From NCBI GenBank assembly GCA_020061285.1, contig JAGUYQ010000331.1, positions 1-29,971 on the forward strand: a stretch of 29,971 bases of DNA, in the 5' to 3' direction. Source of the DNA: Betaproteobacteria bacterium. Lineage in GTDB: Bacteria > Pseudomonadota > Gammaproteobacteria > Burkholderiales > UBA9220. The translations under genes were made by a program, and so were the position numbers. Each line of letters begins with the position of its first letter. Positions within the stretch are counted from its first letter, which is position 1. Of this stretch, positions 1-7,369 are shown in pieces. The notes below the pieces were generated by a model, which worked only from the letters and a program-made list of their open reading frames with translations, had not been told where the DNA came from and made no database searches.

Positions 1-13
1 GAGCAAGAGGACC

Positions 14-643
14 ATGAGCGACACTTTTTCCACCGACTGCCACCTTTGTCCGCGCTTGTCGAACTTCCTCGACGAGGTTAAAACGGAGAATCCGGCTTAC
101 TACGCCAAGCCGGTTCCCTCCTTCGGCGATGACGATCCGCGCCTGCTGATCGTCGGCTTGGCTCCCGGCATGCACGGCGCCAACCGTACCGGCAGACCTT
201 TCACCGGCGATTATGCCGGCATCCTCCTCTACCGTACCCTGTACAAATTCGGCTTCGCTTCTCTACCCGAATCGGTCAGCGCCGACGACGCCTTGCGCCT
301 CAGTGGCTGCCGCATCACCAACGCGGTGAAATGCCTGCCGCCGCAGAACAAGCCGGAAACGAGCGAAATCAAAATGTGCAACGGCTTCTTGCGCCAGGAA
401 CTGGATGCCTTGGGGGAGGGGAGGGCCATCCTAGCCCTGGGCAATATCGCCCACCAGGCCGTGTTGGGGGCCCTGGGGCTGAAAAAGAAAGACCATCCTT
501 TCGCCCACGGAGCGGTTTACGGCTTGCCAAAGGGGCGCATGCTATTCTCCAGCTACCATTGCAGCCGCTATAACACCCAGACCCGCCGTCTGACCGACGC
601 CATGTTCGAGGGGGTTTTCGCCGCCATCGCCGAGGCGCTGTGA
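14..643 (+). CDS. Uracil-DNA glycosylase, family 5 (UdgB) type
   Basis: The 209-residue protein should excise uracil and related deaminated bases from DNA in base-excision repair. Residues 48-66 carry the family-5 type first motif (GLAPGMHGANRTGRPFTGD), and the second catalytic motif is at 181-188 (YHCSRYNT), where His182 is kept and the residue after it is Cys instead of the more usual Pro. Four cysteines fit the 4Fe-4S cluster of family 4/5 enzymes: C9 and C12 in a CxxC, then C107 and C122. The NAVKCLPPQNKP stretch (103-114) is also typical. The ATG has AAGAGG a few bases upstream, so the start is well supported even though it lies near the window edge. The next gene begins 45 bases downstream. 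Family membership is confident; exact substrate range is inference. Confidence 0.9.
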   Translation: MSDTFSTDCHLCPRLSNFLDEVKTENPAYYAKPVPSFGDDDPRLLIVGLAPGMHGANRTGRPFTGDYAGILLYRTLYKFGFASLPESVSADDALRLSGCRITNAVKCLPPQNKPETSEIKMCNGFLRQELDALGEGRAILALGNIAHQAVLGALGLKKKDHPFAHGAVYGLPKGRMLFSSYHCSRYNTQTRRLTDAMFEGVFAAIAEAL

Positions 644-652
644 CACCGGCAT

Positions 653-681
653 TTGTATTGTTGCCGGGAGCGCACTAGAAT
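653..681 (+). promoter_or_regulatory. Possible sigma70-like promoter ahead of the small membrane protein
   Basis: TTGTAT at 653-658 and TAGAAT at 676-681 are separated by 17 bases. A transcript would begin within a few bases of the ATG at 689, which has no Shine-Dalgarno sequence. The -35 is poor (3 of 6), so this is only a candidate. Confidence 0.3.
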
Positions 682-688
682 TCCCTAC

Positions 689-1063
689 ATGTTCCGTCGG
701 ATTTCCTTCGCCGTCCTGCTGTTTCTCGCCGTTCTGCAATGTCTGGCGCCGTTGTTGCACGCCCATTATTCCGGAGCTTCCACGGCGGTGGGGGTGCATA
801 TCCACGATCTGCCGGGGCCGGATGCGGGAGAGGGCGACCTAGGCCCGCATTTCCAAAGTCTTAGCGCTTACGAAGCCCCTTCGGTGGGCATCGAGAATAG
901 CCTTAAAGATAGCGGGACGGTTTTGTCCGTCCTTCCCGCCGCGCTTTTTCTCTGGCTGCTGCCGGCTGTCGTACCGGCCAGGCGGTTCCGGCAGCCGCCT
1001 CGTCTTTTCCGCGACGCTTGCCGTCTTCCTCACGTTCTCGCTCCTCCCTTAAGCCTTTCTTAA
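689..1063 (+). CDS. Small exported or membrane protein of unknown function preceding the metal-efflux operon
   Basis: I do not recognise the family. The ATG at 689 gives 124 residues beginning with a short positive segment and a hydrophobic stretch (about residues 5-24) like a signal peptide or anchor. A second hydrophobic segment near residues 78-95 is followed by an Arg-rich, Pro-rich tail. Histidines occur in small groups (HAH near residue 24, HIHD near 37), which could bind metal but is not diagnostic. A TTG 36 bases upstream is in frame but puts non-signal-like residues ahead of the hydrophobic stretch, so ATG is preferred. It sits 69 bases before czcB on the same strand, a place where small accessory proteins are often found beside RND metal pumps. 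A role in metal handling is inferred from position only. Confidence 0.55.
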   Translation: MFRRISFAVLLFLAVLQCLAPLLHAHYSGASTAVGVHIHDLPGPDAGEGDLGPHFQSLSAYEAPSVGIENSLKDSGTVLSVLPAALFLWLLPAVVPARRFRQPPRLFRDACRLPHVLAPPLSLS

Positions 1064-1080
1064 GCCCGATTACCTATTAT
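1048..1080 (+). promoter_or_regulatory. Candidate czc promoter/operator: repeated CTTAAGCC and a TATTAT box
   Basis: CTTAAGCC occurs twice, at 1048-1055 and 1059-1066, offset by 11 bases (one helical turn). TATTAT at 1075-1080 resembles a -10 element and lies about 50 bases before the czcB start. No good -35 is visible at standard spacing, which would fit an activator-dependent promoter, but that is inference. The repeats overlap the 3' end of the upstream gene. Confidence 0.35.
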
Positions 1081-1132
1081 CTTCGCGGTGCGGCGCCAGA
1101 GAAGGCCATACCGCTATGGCAAGGAGAGGTTC

Positions 1133-2245
1133 ATGAAGTTGTTGGCAGGACAACGCCGCTGGGCGGTTGCACTATTTTTGGCCTTGATTCCCTGGCTGAC
1201 CTGGGGGGGAGAGGAAATTCGCGTCACCCCGGAACAGGCAAAAAAACTTGGTATCCAGACCCAATCGCTTGCCATGACGACGGGGGGTGAGGGTATCGCC
1301 TTCCCGGCCCAGGTGATCGTGCCCAACGGCCAGTTGCAAGTGGTGAGCGTCCCCGTTGCCGCCCTGGTGGAGTCGCTGTTGGTATCGGTGAACCAGCCGG
1401 TGAAGAAAGGCCAAGCCATGGCCCGGTTGCAAAGCCCGGCCATTGTCGAGGCTCAGCGGGAGTTTCTCGGCGCGGCAACCCAGTCGGGGCTGGCGGACCA
1501 GAGCCTGAAACGGGACGCCCAGTTGTACCAGGAGGGCATCATCGCCGAGGGGCGTTACCTCAATACTCGCGGTGCGGCGGTCCAGGCCAATGCCGCCTAC
1601 GGCCAGTGGCGGCAAACCCTGAAGCTGTACGGCATGTCTGATGCCGCCATCCGCAAGCTGCAAACCAGTGGACAACTTTCCGGCAGCCTGGAACTGGCGT
1701 CCCCCATTGATGGCACCGTCATCGAGCAGTCGGTGGTGGCAGGCCAGCGCACCGAGGCTTCGGTTCCTCTCTACAAGGTGGCGAAGCTGTCCCCCTTGTG
1801 GCTGGAAATTCAGGCGGTACCGGCCTCTGTTGCTGGAGTGGCGGCGGGCGCGGCGGTGGCTATCCCCGCTTATGGGGCGAGCGGCAAGGTACTGTCCGTG
1901 GGGCGCAGCGTCAGCGCCGCCAACCAGACCGTCACCCTTCGTGCCGAGATTACCCAAGGGGCGGAGAATCTTCGTGCCGGCCAGTATGTGGACGCGCTGG
2001 TCAGCGCCCAGGCAGGGACAGTGAAGCAATGGCGGGTGCCTACCGCCGCCCTGGCGCGTAACCAGGGGAAGGTTTACTTGTTCATCCAGAACAAGGACGG
2101 CTTCCTGCCCATGGAAGTAAAGGTGTTGGGAGAGGTTTCCGACTTCGCCATCGTCCAAGGCCCGCTGCGGGGCGACGAACGCTATGCCGTGCGCGGGGTA
2201 TCTTCCCTCAAGGCCTCCTGGATGGGCTTGGGCGGGGGTGAGTGA
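1133..2245 (+). CDS. czcB: RND efflux periplasmic adaptor (membrane fusion protein), CzcB type
   Basis: This 370-residue protein should bridge the inner-membrane pump and the outer-membrane channel of a tripartite heavy-metal exporter. It starts with a signal peptide (residues 1 to about 25, ending in a WGGEE context), then the typical adaptor opening in which VTPEQAKKLGI precedes the beta-barrel. A lipoyl/hairpin region follows (about 60-200, with ESLLVSVNQPVKKGQ), then a long helical hairpin and C-terminal barrel domains. The ATG at 1133 has AAGGAGAGG at 1121-1129; a GTG at 1088 is in frame but would add 15 charged residues before the signal peptide. There is no His-rich N-terminal metal-binding extension. 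The stop codon overlaps the czcA start (TGATG), indicating translational coupling. Confidence 0.92.
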   Translation: MKLLAGQRRWAVALFLALIPWLTWGGEEIRVTPEQAKKLGIQTQSLAMTTGGEGIAFPAQVIVPNGQLQVVSVPVAALVESLLVSVNQPVKKGQAMARLQSPAIVEAQREFLGAATQSGLADQSLKRDAQLYQEGIIAEGRYLNTRGAAVQANAAYGQWRQTLKLYGMSDAAIRKLQTSGQLSGSLELASPIDGTVIEQSVVAGQRTEASVPLYKVAKLSPLWLEIQAVPASVAGVAAGAAVAIPAYGASGKVLSVGRSVSAANQTVTLRAEITQGAENLRAGQYVDALVSAQAGTVKQWRVPTAALARNQGKVYLFIQNKDGFLPMEVKVLGEVSDFAIVQGPLRGDERYAVRGVSSLKASWMGLGGGE

Positions 2246-5200
2246 TGCTTGCCCGATTGATCGAGTTCTCCCTTACCCAGCGGCTGTTGATGTTGCTGTT
2301 GACGCTGCTGCTGATCGGGGGCGGTGTCTACTCCTACCAGAAGCTGCCGATCGATGCCTTTCCCGATGTCTCCTCCACCCAAGTGAAGATCATCATGAAG
2401 GCGCCGGGCATGACGCCGGAAGAGGTGGAAACCCGCATCACGGCCCCCATTGAGCTGGAGATGCTGGGGATACCCAACCAGAAGAACCTGCGCTCGGTGT
2501 CCAAGTACGCCATCGCCGATATCACCATCGACTTCCAGGACGGCACCGATATTTACTGGGCGCGGCAGCAGGTATCCGAACGCCTCAACAACATCCTCAA
2601 GGATCTGCCTCCGGGGTTAAACGGCGGCTTGGCGCCGATCACCACCCCTTTGGGGGAAATGTTCATGTTCACCATTGAGGGAGGCAATCTGTCCTTGATG
2701 GAGCGGCGCAGCCTGCTCGACTGGGTGATTCGCCCGGCCCTGCGCACTCTGCCTGGGGTGGCGGACGTGAATTCCCTCGGGGGATTGGTGCGCGCCTTCG
2801 AAGTCGTCCCGGACAATACCGCCATGGAGGCACGGGGCGTCAACCTGGCCTTGTTGCAACAAGCCCTGGAAATGAACAATCGCAACGATGGCGCCGGGCG
2901 CTTGCAGGAGGGGGAAGAAACCCTGCTGGTACGTTCCGAGGGCAGCATCCGCAGCGTGGACGACGTGAAGGCTATCGTCATCACCAGCCGTGGCGGTTCC
3001 CCGATACGGGTCGGCGACGTGGCGGAGGTCAAGATCGGCAATCTGACCCGTTACGGGACGGTGACCCGCGATGGCCAGGGAGAAGCCGTGGAGGGGTTGG
3101 TGCTCGGCCTGCGCGGCGCCAATGCCCAGCAGGTGGTGGACGGGGTCCGCGCCAAGCTCAAGGAACTGGCCCCGGCCCTGCCCAAAGGGGTGGAGGTAAG
3201 GGTGTTCTATGACCGGGGAAGCTTGGTGAAGCGGGCGGTGGGCACGGTTTCCAAGGCATTGATCGAGGCCATTGTGCTGGTGGTGGCGTTGCTGCTGCTC
3301 TTTCTCGGCAACCTGCGGGCGGCCCTGGTGGTGGCGATTACCTTGCCCCTGGCGGCCCTGGTCACGTTCATCCTGATGAATTATTTCGGCATGTCGGCCA
3401 ACCTGATGAGCCTGGGGGGGCTGGCCATCGCTATCGGCATGCTGGTGGATGCGGCGGTGGTGGTGGTGGAGAACGTCGAATCTTACCTCGCCCGCGAAGC
3501 CGGCAGCGGGACGAAACTGCCACATCTCAACGTGATATACCGGGCGGTGCGGGAAGTCGCCATGCCGGTGGTGTCGGGCATCGTCATCATCGTTATCGTG
3601 TTCCTGCCGCTGCTGACCTTGCAGGGGTTGGAAGGCAAGCTGTTCATTCCCGTGGCTCTGACGATCATCTTTGCCCTCTCCGGTTCCCTGGTGCTGGCGT
3701 TGACGGTGATCCCGGTGATTTCATCCTTGCTGCTTAAGAAGGGGGCGCACCAGGAGCCGTGGCTGGTGCGCAAGGTAAATACGCTGTACGCGCCGGTACT
3801 GGATTGGGCCCTGGCCAATTCGAAAAAAGTGGTGCTGGCCGCCCTGGGGGGATTGGTGTTGGCCGCCCTGGCGTATAGCCTGATCGGCAAGACCTTCATG
3901 CCCACCATGGACGAGGGAGACATCATCATCGGCCTGGAGAAGCTTCCCTCTATCAGCCTGGAGCAGTCGGCGGACATGGACTTGCGCATCCAGCAAGCCA
4001 TCCTGGCCAAGGTTCCCGAAGTGAAAGGCATCGTGGCCCGTGTGGGGTCCGATGAACTGGGGCTGGACCCCATGGGGCTGAACCAGACCGATACCTTCCT
4101 GGTGCTGAAGCCGCGGGAGGAATGGCGAAAAAGTGACAAGGCCTGGTTGACCGACCAGTTGCGCACCGTGATGGAGGAATTTCCGGGGATATCCTACAGC
4201 TTCACCCAGCCCATCGAGATGCGGGTGGCGGAGATGATTCTCGGTGTGCGCGGTGATGTGGCGATCAAGATTTTCGGCAGCGATTTGTCTACCCTCAACA
4301 GGCTTGCCGAGCAGTACGTGGAAGTCCTGAAATCCATCAAGGGCAGCGAGGATGTCTATACGGTCAAGAACGAAGGTGTGCAATACCTGCGCGTGGCCAT
4401 TGACCGTTTAACGGCGGGGCGCTTGGGCCTGGACGTGGACAGCATCGAAAACGATTTGCGTACCCAGGTGGAGGGGCGTCCGTTGGGCATCGTGGTAGAG
4501 GGGGGGAGACGTACCCCCTTGTTGCTGCGCGGGAGCGAGGGAGTGCGCCTATCCCCCGCCCTCTTTAGGGGACTTCGCCTGACCCTGCCCAGTGGTGAAT
4601 CCATTCCCCTGGCCGCCGTGGCAAAACTGGAACGGGTGGACGGCCCGGTGAAGATCGACCGGGAGAATGCCCAGCGCATGGTGGTAGTTCAAGCCAACGT
4701 GCGTGGCCGCGATCTGGTGAGCTTCGTGGACGAAGCCAAGCAGGCCGCAACCGCCAAAGTAAAAATGCCCGAGGGCTACCGCACGGTATGGGGCGGTCAG
4801 TTCGAGAACCAGCAGCGGGCGGCGGCACGCCTTGCCGTGGTGGTGCCCATTGCCCTGGGGTTGATATTTTTATTGCTGTTCGCCACCTTCGGCTCCATCC
4901 GCCAGGCGGTGCTGGTGATGTCCAACGTGCCTTTCGCGCTAATCGGCGGCGTGCTGGCTCTCGGCCTGTCCGGCGAATACCTGTCGGTTCCGGCCTCGGT
5001 GGGCTTCATTGCCCTGTTGGGTATCGCCATCCTGAACGGGGTGGTGATGGTGAGCTATTTCAACCAGCTCCACGCCCAAGGCATGGCGGTAGAAGAATTG
5101 GTCGTGGTGGGGGCCAAGCGTCGCCTGCGTCCTGTGCTGATGACGGCCAGCATCGCCGCTTTCGGACTGGTGCCAATGCTGCTCGCTACCGGGCCGGGGT

Positions 5201-5328
5201 CGGAAATCCAGAAGCCCCTGGCCATCGTGGTAATCGGCGGCCTAGTGACATCCACGCTCCTCACCCTGGTATTGCTGCCTATCCTCTACCGTCGTTATGG
5301 CATTGACAACAAAGGGATTCGCCAATGA
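2245..5328 (+). CDS. czcA: RND heavy-metal efflux pump, CzcA family
   Basis: The 1027-residue inner-membrane protein is the proton-driven pump of the complex. It has the standard RND plan: TM1 near residues 10-30, a large periplasmic loop, TM2-6 (about 330-490), a second periplasmic loop, and TM8-12 (about 855-1010). Signature pieces are KLPIDAFPDVS early on and the TM4 stretch ending VDAAVVVVEN. With the ATG at 2245, D402 and E409 of TM4 match the second Asp and the Glu of CzcA, but the first Asp of that motif is Ala396. A GTG three bases upstream is also possible and would add one residue. Length and architecture are normal. The stop overlaps the next gene by ATGA. The metal cannot be assigned from sequence alone. 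Confidence 0.93.
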   Translation: MLARLIEFSLTQRLLMLLLTLLLIGGGVYSYQKLPIDAFPDVSSTQVKIIMKAPGMTPEEVETRITAPIELEMLGIPNQKNLRSVSKYAIADITIDFQDGTDIYWARQQVSERLNNILKDLPPGLNGGLAPITTPLGEMFMFTIEGGNLSLMERRSLLDWVIRPALRTLPGVADVNSLGGLVRAFEVVPDNTAMEARGVNLALLQQALEMNNRNDGAGRLQEGEETLLVRSEGSIRSVDDVKAIVITSRGGSPIRVGDVAEVKIGNLTRYGTVTRDGQGEAVEGLVLGLRGANAQQVVDGVRAKLKELAPALPKGVEVRVFYDRGSLVKRAVGTVSKALIEAIVLVVALLLLFLGNLRAALVVAITLPLAALVTFILMNYFGMSANLMSLGGLAIAIGMLVDAAVVVVENVESYLAREAGSGTKLPHLNVIYRAVREVAMPVVSGIVIIVIVFLPLLTLQGLEGKLFIPVALTIIFALSGSLVLALTVIPVISSLLLKKGAHQEPWLVRKVNTLYAPVLDWALANSKKVVLAALGGLVLAALAYSLIGKTFMPTMDEGDIIIGLEKLPSISLEQSADMDLRIQQAILAKVPEVKGIVARVGSDELGLDPMGLNQTDTFLVLKPREEWRKSDKAWLTDQLRTVMEEFPGISYSFTQPIEMRVAEMILGVRGDVAIKIFGSDLSTLNRLAEQYVEVLKSIKGSEDVYTVKNEGVQYLRVAIDRLTAGRLGLDVDSIENDLRTQVEGRPLGIVVEGGRRTPLLLRGSEGVRLSPALFRGLRLTLPSGESIPLAAVAKLERVDGPVKIDRENAQRMVVVQANVRGRDLVSFVDEAKQAATAKVKMPEGYRTVWGGQFENQQRAAARLAVVVPIALGLIFLLLFATFGSIRQAVLVMSNVPFALIGGVLALGLSGEYLSVPASVGFIALLGIAILNGVVMVSYFNQLHAQGMAVEELVVVGAKRRLRPVLMTASIAAFGLVPMLLATGPGSEIQKPLAIVVIGGLVTSTLLTLVLLPILYRRYGIDNKGIRQ

Positions 5329-5636
5329 ATACGATGAATTGTTTACTGACGTTGATTTTTCCCAAGGCCATCGAAGAACAGATCGTTGCATTGATGTTGA
5401 AACAGCACGAACTGGTCAGCGGCTTTACGACCAGTGACGTGGAGGGCCACGGGCGCAATACCAAGTTGCAGAGCATGGGGGAGAAAGTGCGTGGGCGGGC
5501 ACGCCGGGTGCAAATGAAGGTGGTGTTGAACGATGGCGCCGCAACCGCTTTGCTGGCTTACCTGAAACAGGAGTTAGGCAATACGGACATCGTGTACTGG
5601 CTTTGCCCGGTAACGGAATTCGGGAGTTTTTTATGA
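5325..5636 (+). CDS. DUF3240 family protein within the metal-efflux operon
   Basis: This 103-residue soluble protein resembles DUF3240, a small family commonly found with czc/cus-type RND genes. It begins with a strand-like segment (NCLLTLIFPKAIEEQIVALM), followed by a region with a glycine/charged loop (about 39-62) and a C-terminal helix and strand (TALLAYLKQEL, then DIVYWLCPV). This layout suggests a small ferredoxin-like or PII/CutA-like fold. Its ATG overlaps the czcA stop (ATGA at 5325-5328) and its own TGA overlaps the czcC ATG (5633-5636), so it is coupled on both sides. No signal peptide is seen, so a cytoplasmic role is likely. Metal sensing or pump modulation is inferred from context; no biochemical function is evident. 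Confidence 0.8.
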   Translation: MNTMNCLLTLIFPKAIEEQIVALMLKQHELVSGFTTSDVEGHGRNTKLQSMGEKVRGRARRVQMKVVLNDGAATALLAYLKQELGNTDIVYWLCPVTEFGSFL

Positions 5637-6922
5637 AGTGGTGTATTTATGCCGGTATTCTGGCGGCCCTGGCAAGCCTGCCCGCCGGTGCGGAGAGTTT
5701 TCGGGAATACCCCGACTTGCCGCCGCTGCCGATGGTGGTCCAGGCCATGGAGAGCTATCCGGCGGTATTGGCCGCCAAGTCCGGCATCAAGGTGGAAGAG
5801 GCCAACCGCTCCCGGTTGGAGGCGGGCAGTTATGAGTACAACGTCCGGTTGGGCTCCCAGCGGCGGACCGAAACTGCGCTGAATCAGCGCTATAAGGAAT
5901 GGGAGATGAACGTGGAGCGGCCATTCCGCCTGCCTGGTAAGGCCTCCCTGGACGAGGCACTGGGTAAGCAGGGGGTGGAGGTGTCGCAATGGATGTACGG
6001 CGATGCCTTGCACGAGGCAGGACGTTCCCTGCTGTCCCTGTGGTTCGCATGGTACCGAGAGCACTTCCAGGCCGCCCAATGGCAGGGGCAGGTAGAGGCT
6101 TTGAGTCGGCAACTGGACACGGTAAACAAGCGGGTCAGGGCAGGGGATGCTGCGCGGCTTGAGGCCATGCTGGCGGAGGCAGCTCTGGCTCAGGCGGAAG
6201 CGGCTCTCGGCCAAGCCACGTTGAGGGAGCGGATGGCTTCCACGACGTTGACGTCGCGCTTTGGCGGTATTTCCCCGCCGGCCAATCCGGTTTTGGCCCT
6301 TCCTGCCCCGTTGTCGGAATCACCCGCCTATTGGCGCGAGGAAATCCTGCGCCACAATCATGAGTTGGGCGTGGCGCGAGCCGAAACGCGCCGTTGGCAA
6401 CTTCAGGCATCACGCTCGGCGGCGGACCGGGCGCCAGACCCTACCGTGGGGCTTCGCTACGCCTCGGAGCGGGACGGGACGGAGAAAATTGTCGGTTTGA
6501 ACTTGACGATTCCCCTGCCTGGCTCCGGCCGTGCGGCCGTGGCCCAGGGCTCTGCCGCCCAGGCGGAAATGGCTGCCCATCGTGAGGCCGGCGTTATGCG
6601 CAAGGTCGAGGTGGAAGCGACGATGGCCTATGCCACCGCGAGTTCTGCCTACGATACGTGGCAAAAGATGCGGCAGGTGGCGGATAAAATGCAGGCCAAT
6701 GCCGACCTGATGTTCCGTGCCTACTCCCTGGGAGAGGCAGGACTGCCGGAAGTATTGACAGCCCGGCGTCAGGCTTTGGAGGCGGGCTTGGTCGCCGTGC
6801 TGGCCCAAGTGGACGCGGCGGAAAGCCGCTATCGGCTGTTGTTGGATGCGCATCAGTTGTGGCCGTTGGATGTGGACGAGGATGAAGGGAAGGGTAAAGC
6901 CAGCAAAGAAAACGGCCGGTAA
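5633..6922 (+). CDS. czcC: Outer-membrane efflux channel, TolC/CzcC type
   Basis: This 429-residue protein is the third component of the exporter, forming the trimeric outer-membrane/periplasmic channel. A clear signal peptide ends near residue 21 (SLPAGAES). No lipobox cysteine follows the hydrophobic core, so it is probably not a lipoprotein. The rest shows the paired outer-membrane efflux repeats: long Ala/Glu/Gln-rich helices (about 105-205 and 310-390) and strand regions (for example VGLRYASERDGTEKIVGLNL). A TTG 30 bases upstream is in frame, but the ATG at 5633 places the signal peptide at the N-terminus and overlaps the preceding stop by four bases. The gene is last in the operon; its stop lies inside the terminator hairpin. 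Confidence 0.88.
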   Translation: MKWCIYAGILAALASLPAGAESFREYPDLPPLPMVVQAMESYPAVLAAKSGIKVEEANRSRLEAGSYEYNVRLGSQRRTETALNQRYKEWEMNVERPFRLPGKASLDEALGKQGVEVSQWMYGDALHEAGRSLLSLWFAWYREHFQAAQWQGQVEALSRQLDTVNKRVRAGDAARLEAMLAEAALAQAEAALGQATLRERMASTTLTSRFGGISPPANPVLALPAPLSESPAYWREEILRHNHELGVARAETRRWQLQASRSAADRAPDPTVGLRYASERDGTEKIVGLNLTIPLPGSGRAAVAQGSAAQAEMAAHREAGVMRKVEVEATMAYATASSAYDTWQKMRQVADKMQANADLMFRAYSLGEAGLPEVLTARRQALEAGLVAVLAQVDAAESRYRLLLDAHQLWPLDVDEDEGKGKASKENGR

Positions 6923-6935
6923 TCCGGCCGTTTTC
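6908..6935. terminator. Bidirectional intrinsic terminator after czcC
   Basis: Perfect 12-bp inverted repeat, GAAAACGGCCGG (6908-6919) and CCGGCCGTTTTC (6924-6935), with a TAAT loop. It has T-rich flanks on both strands, so it can serve czcC on + and the small gene at 6953-7189 on -. The czcC stop codon lies in the loop. Confidence 0.85.
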
Positions 6936-6952
6936 TTATCTCTGACCACCTG

Positions 6953-7189
6953 CTACATAGTGGTGTAATGCTGGTTGCTATACCGACTAACCTGGGTTTT
7001 CGCTGTAAGATGATTTCTTGAAATTTCAAGAGCCTCTGCGAGCTCTTTAAAGCCATCTCCTCTTGCGTATTCCGCAATTTTGCTCCACGAATCGTTGCGA
7101 TCTATGGAGCGTGCAGTTTCACATTCGGGGGGGATAGCCTTACGGAAGCGGTAGATGAAAGCTTCTGTCTGGATAAAGGCGCTCGTCAT
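6953..7189 (-). CDS. Small protein of unknown function (78 aa)
   Basis: I do not recognise this protein. It has no signal peptide or membrane segment. It has a central helical, charged region (about residues 34-60, with SWSKIAEYARGDGFKELAEALEI) that could be a small helix-turn-helix or dimerisation unit, but no family motif is clear. Reality of the gene is supported by AGGAGG at 7197-7202, seven bases before the ATG, by a plausible promoter upstream, and by terminators on both sides. Base composition here is visibly more AT-rich than the neighbours. It is a monocistronic orphan between czcC and the aminotransferase gene. Confidence 0.6.
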   Translation of the reverse strand: MTSAFIQTEAFIYRFRKAIPPECETARSIDRNDSWSKIAEYARGDGFKELAEALEISRNHLTAKTQVSRYSNQHYTTM

Positions 7190-7258
7190 GGGTCATCCTC
7201 CTGCTGCTGGTTACACTGGCATTATTCCTCTCATCGAAAATTTTTATGTTATGCATAC

Positions 7259-7286
7259 ATAGTAGGAAAGGATCAGATAATTGCAA
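7259..7286 (-). promoter_or_regulatory. Candidate promoter for the 78-aa gene
   Basis: On the - strand TTGCAA (7286-7281) is followed after 16 bases by TACTAT (7264-7259), about 70 bases upstream of the start codon in an AT-rich stretch. Each box matches consensus at about four of six positions. Confidence 0.35.
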
Positions 7287-7324
7287 GTTTTTATAAGATA
7301 TTGTTTTTAATAGATGGGAAAATA

Positions 7325-7351
7325 AAAACGGGCGCCAAAGGCGCCCGTTTT
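7325..7351 (-). terminator. Intrinsic terminator of the aminotransferase gene
   Basis: Perfect 12-bp inverted repeat, AAAACGGGCGCC (7325-7336) and GGCGCCCGTTTT (7340-7351), with a 3-base loop. Read on the - strand it follows the stop at 7370 by about 18 bases and ends in a T-rich run. Confidence 0.85.
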
Positions 7352-7369
7352 GCAGCGGTGGTAAGAAGG

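Noticed and set aside
1172..2158. 328-residue open frame on - opposite czcB
   Set aside because: Shadow of czcB; repetitive His/Gly/Arg composition and no ribosome-binding site. The opposite strand holds a clear adaptor protein.
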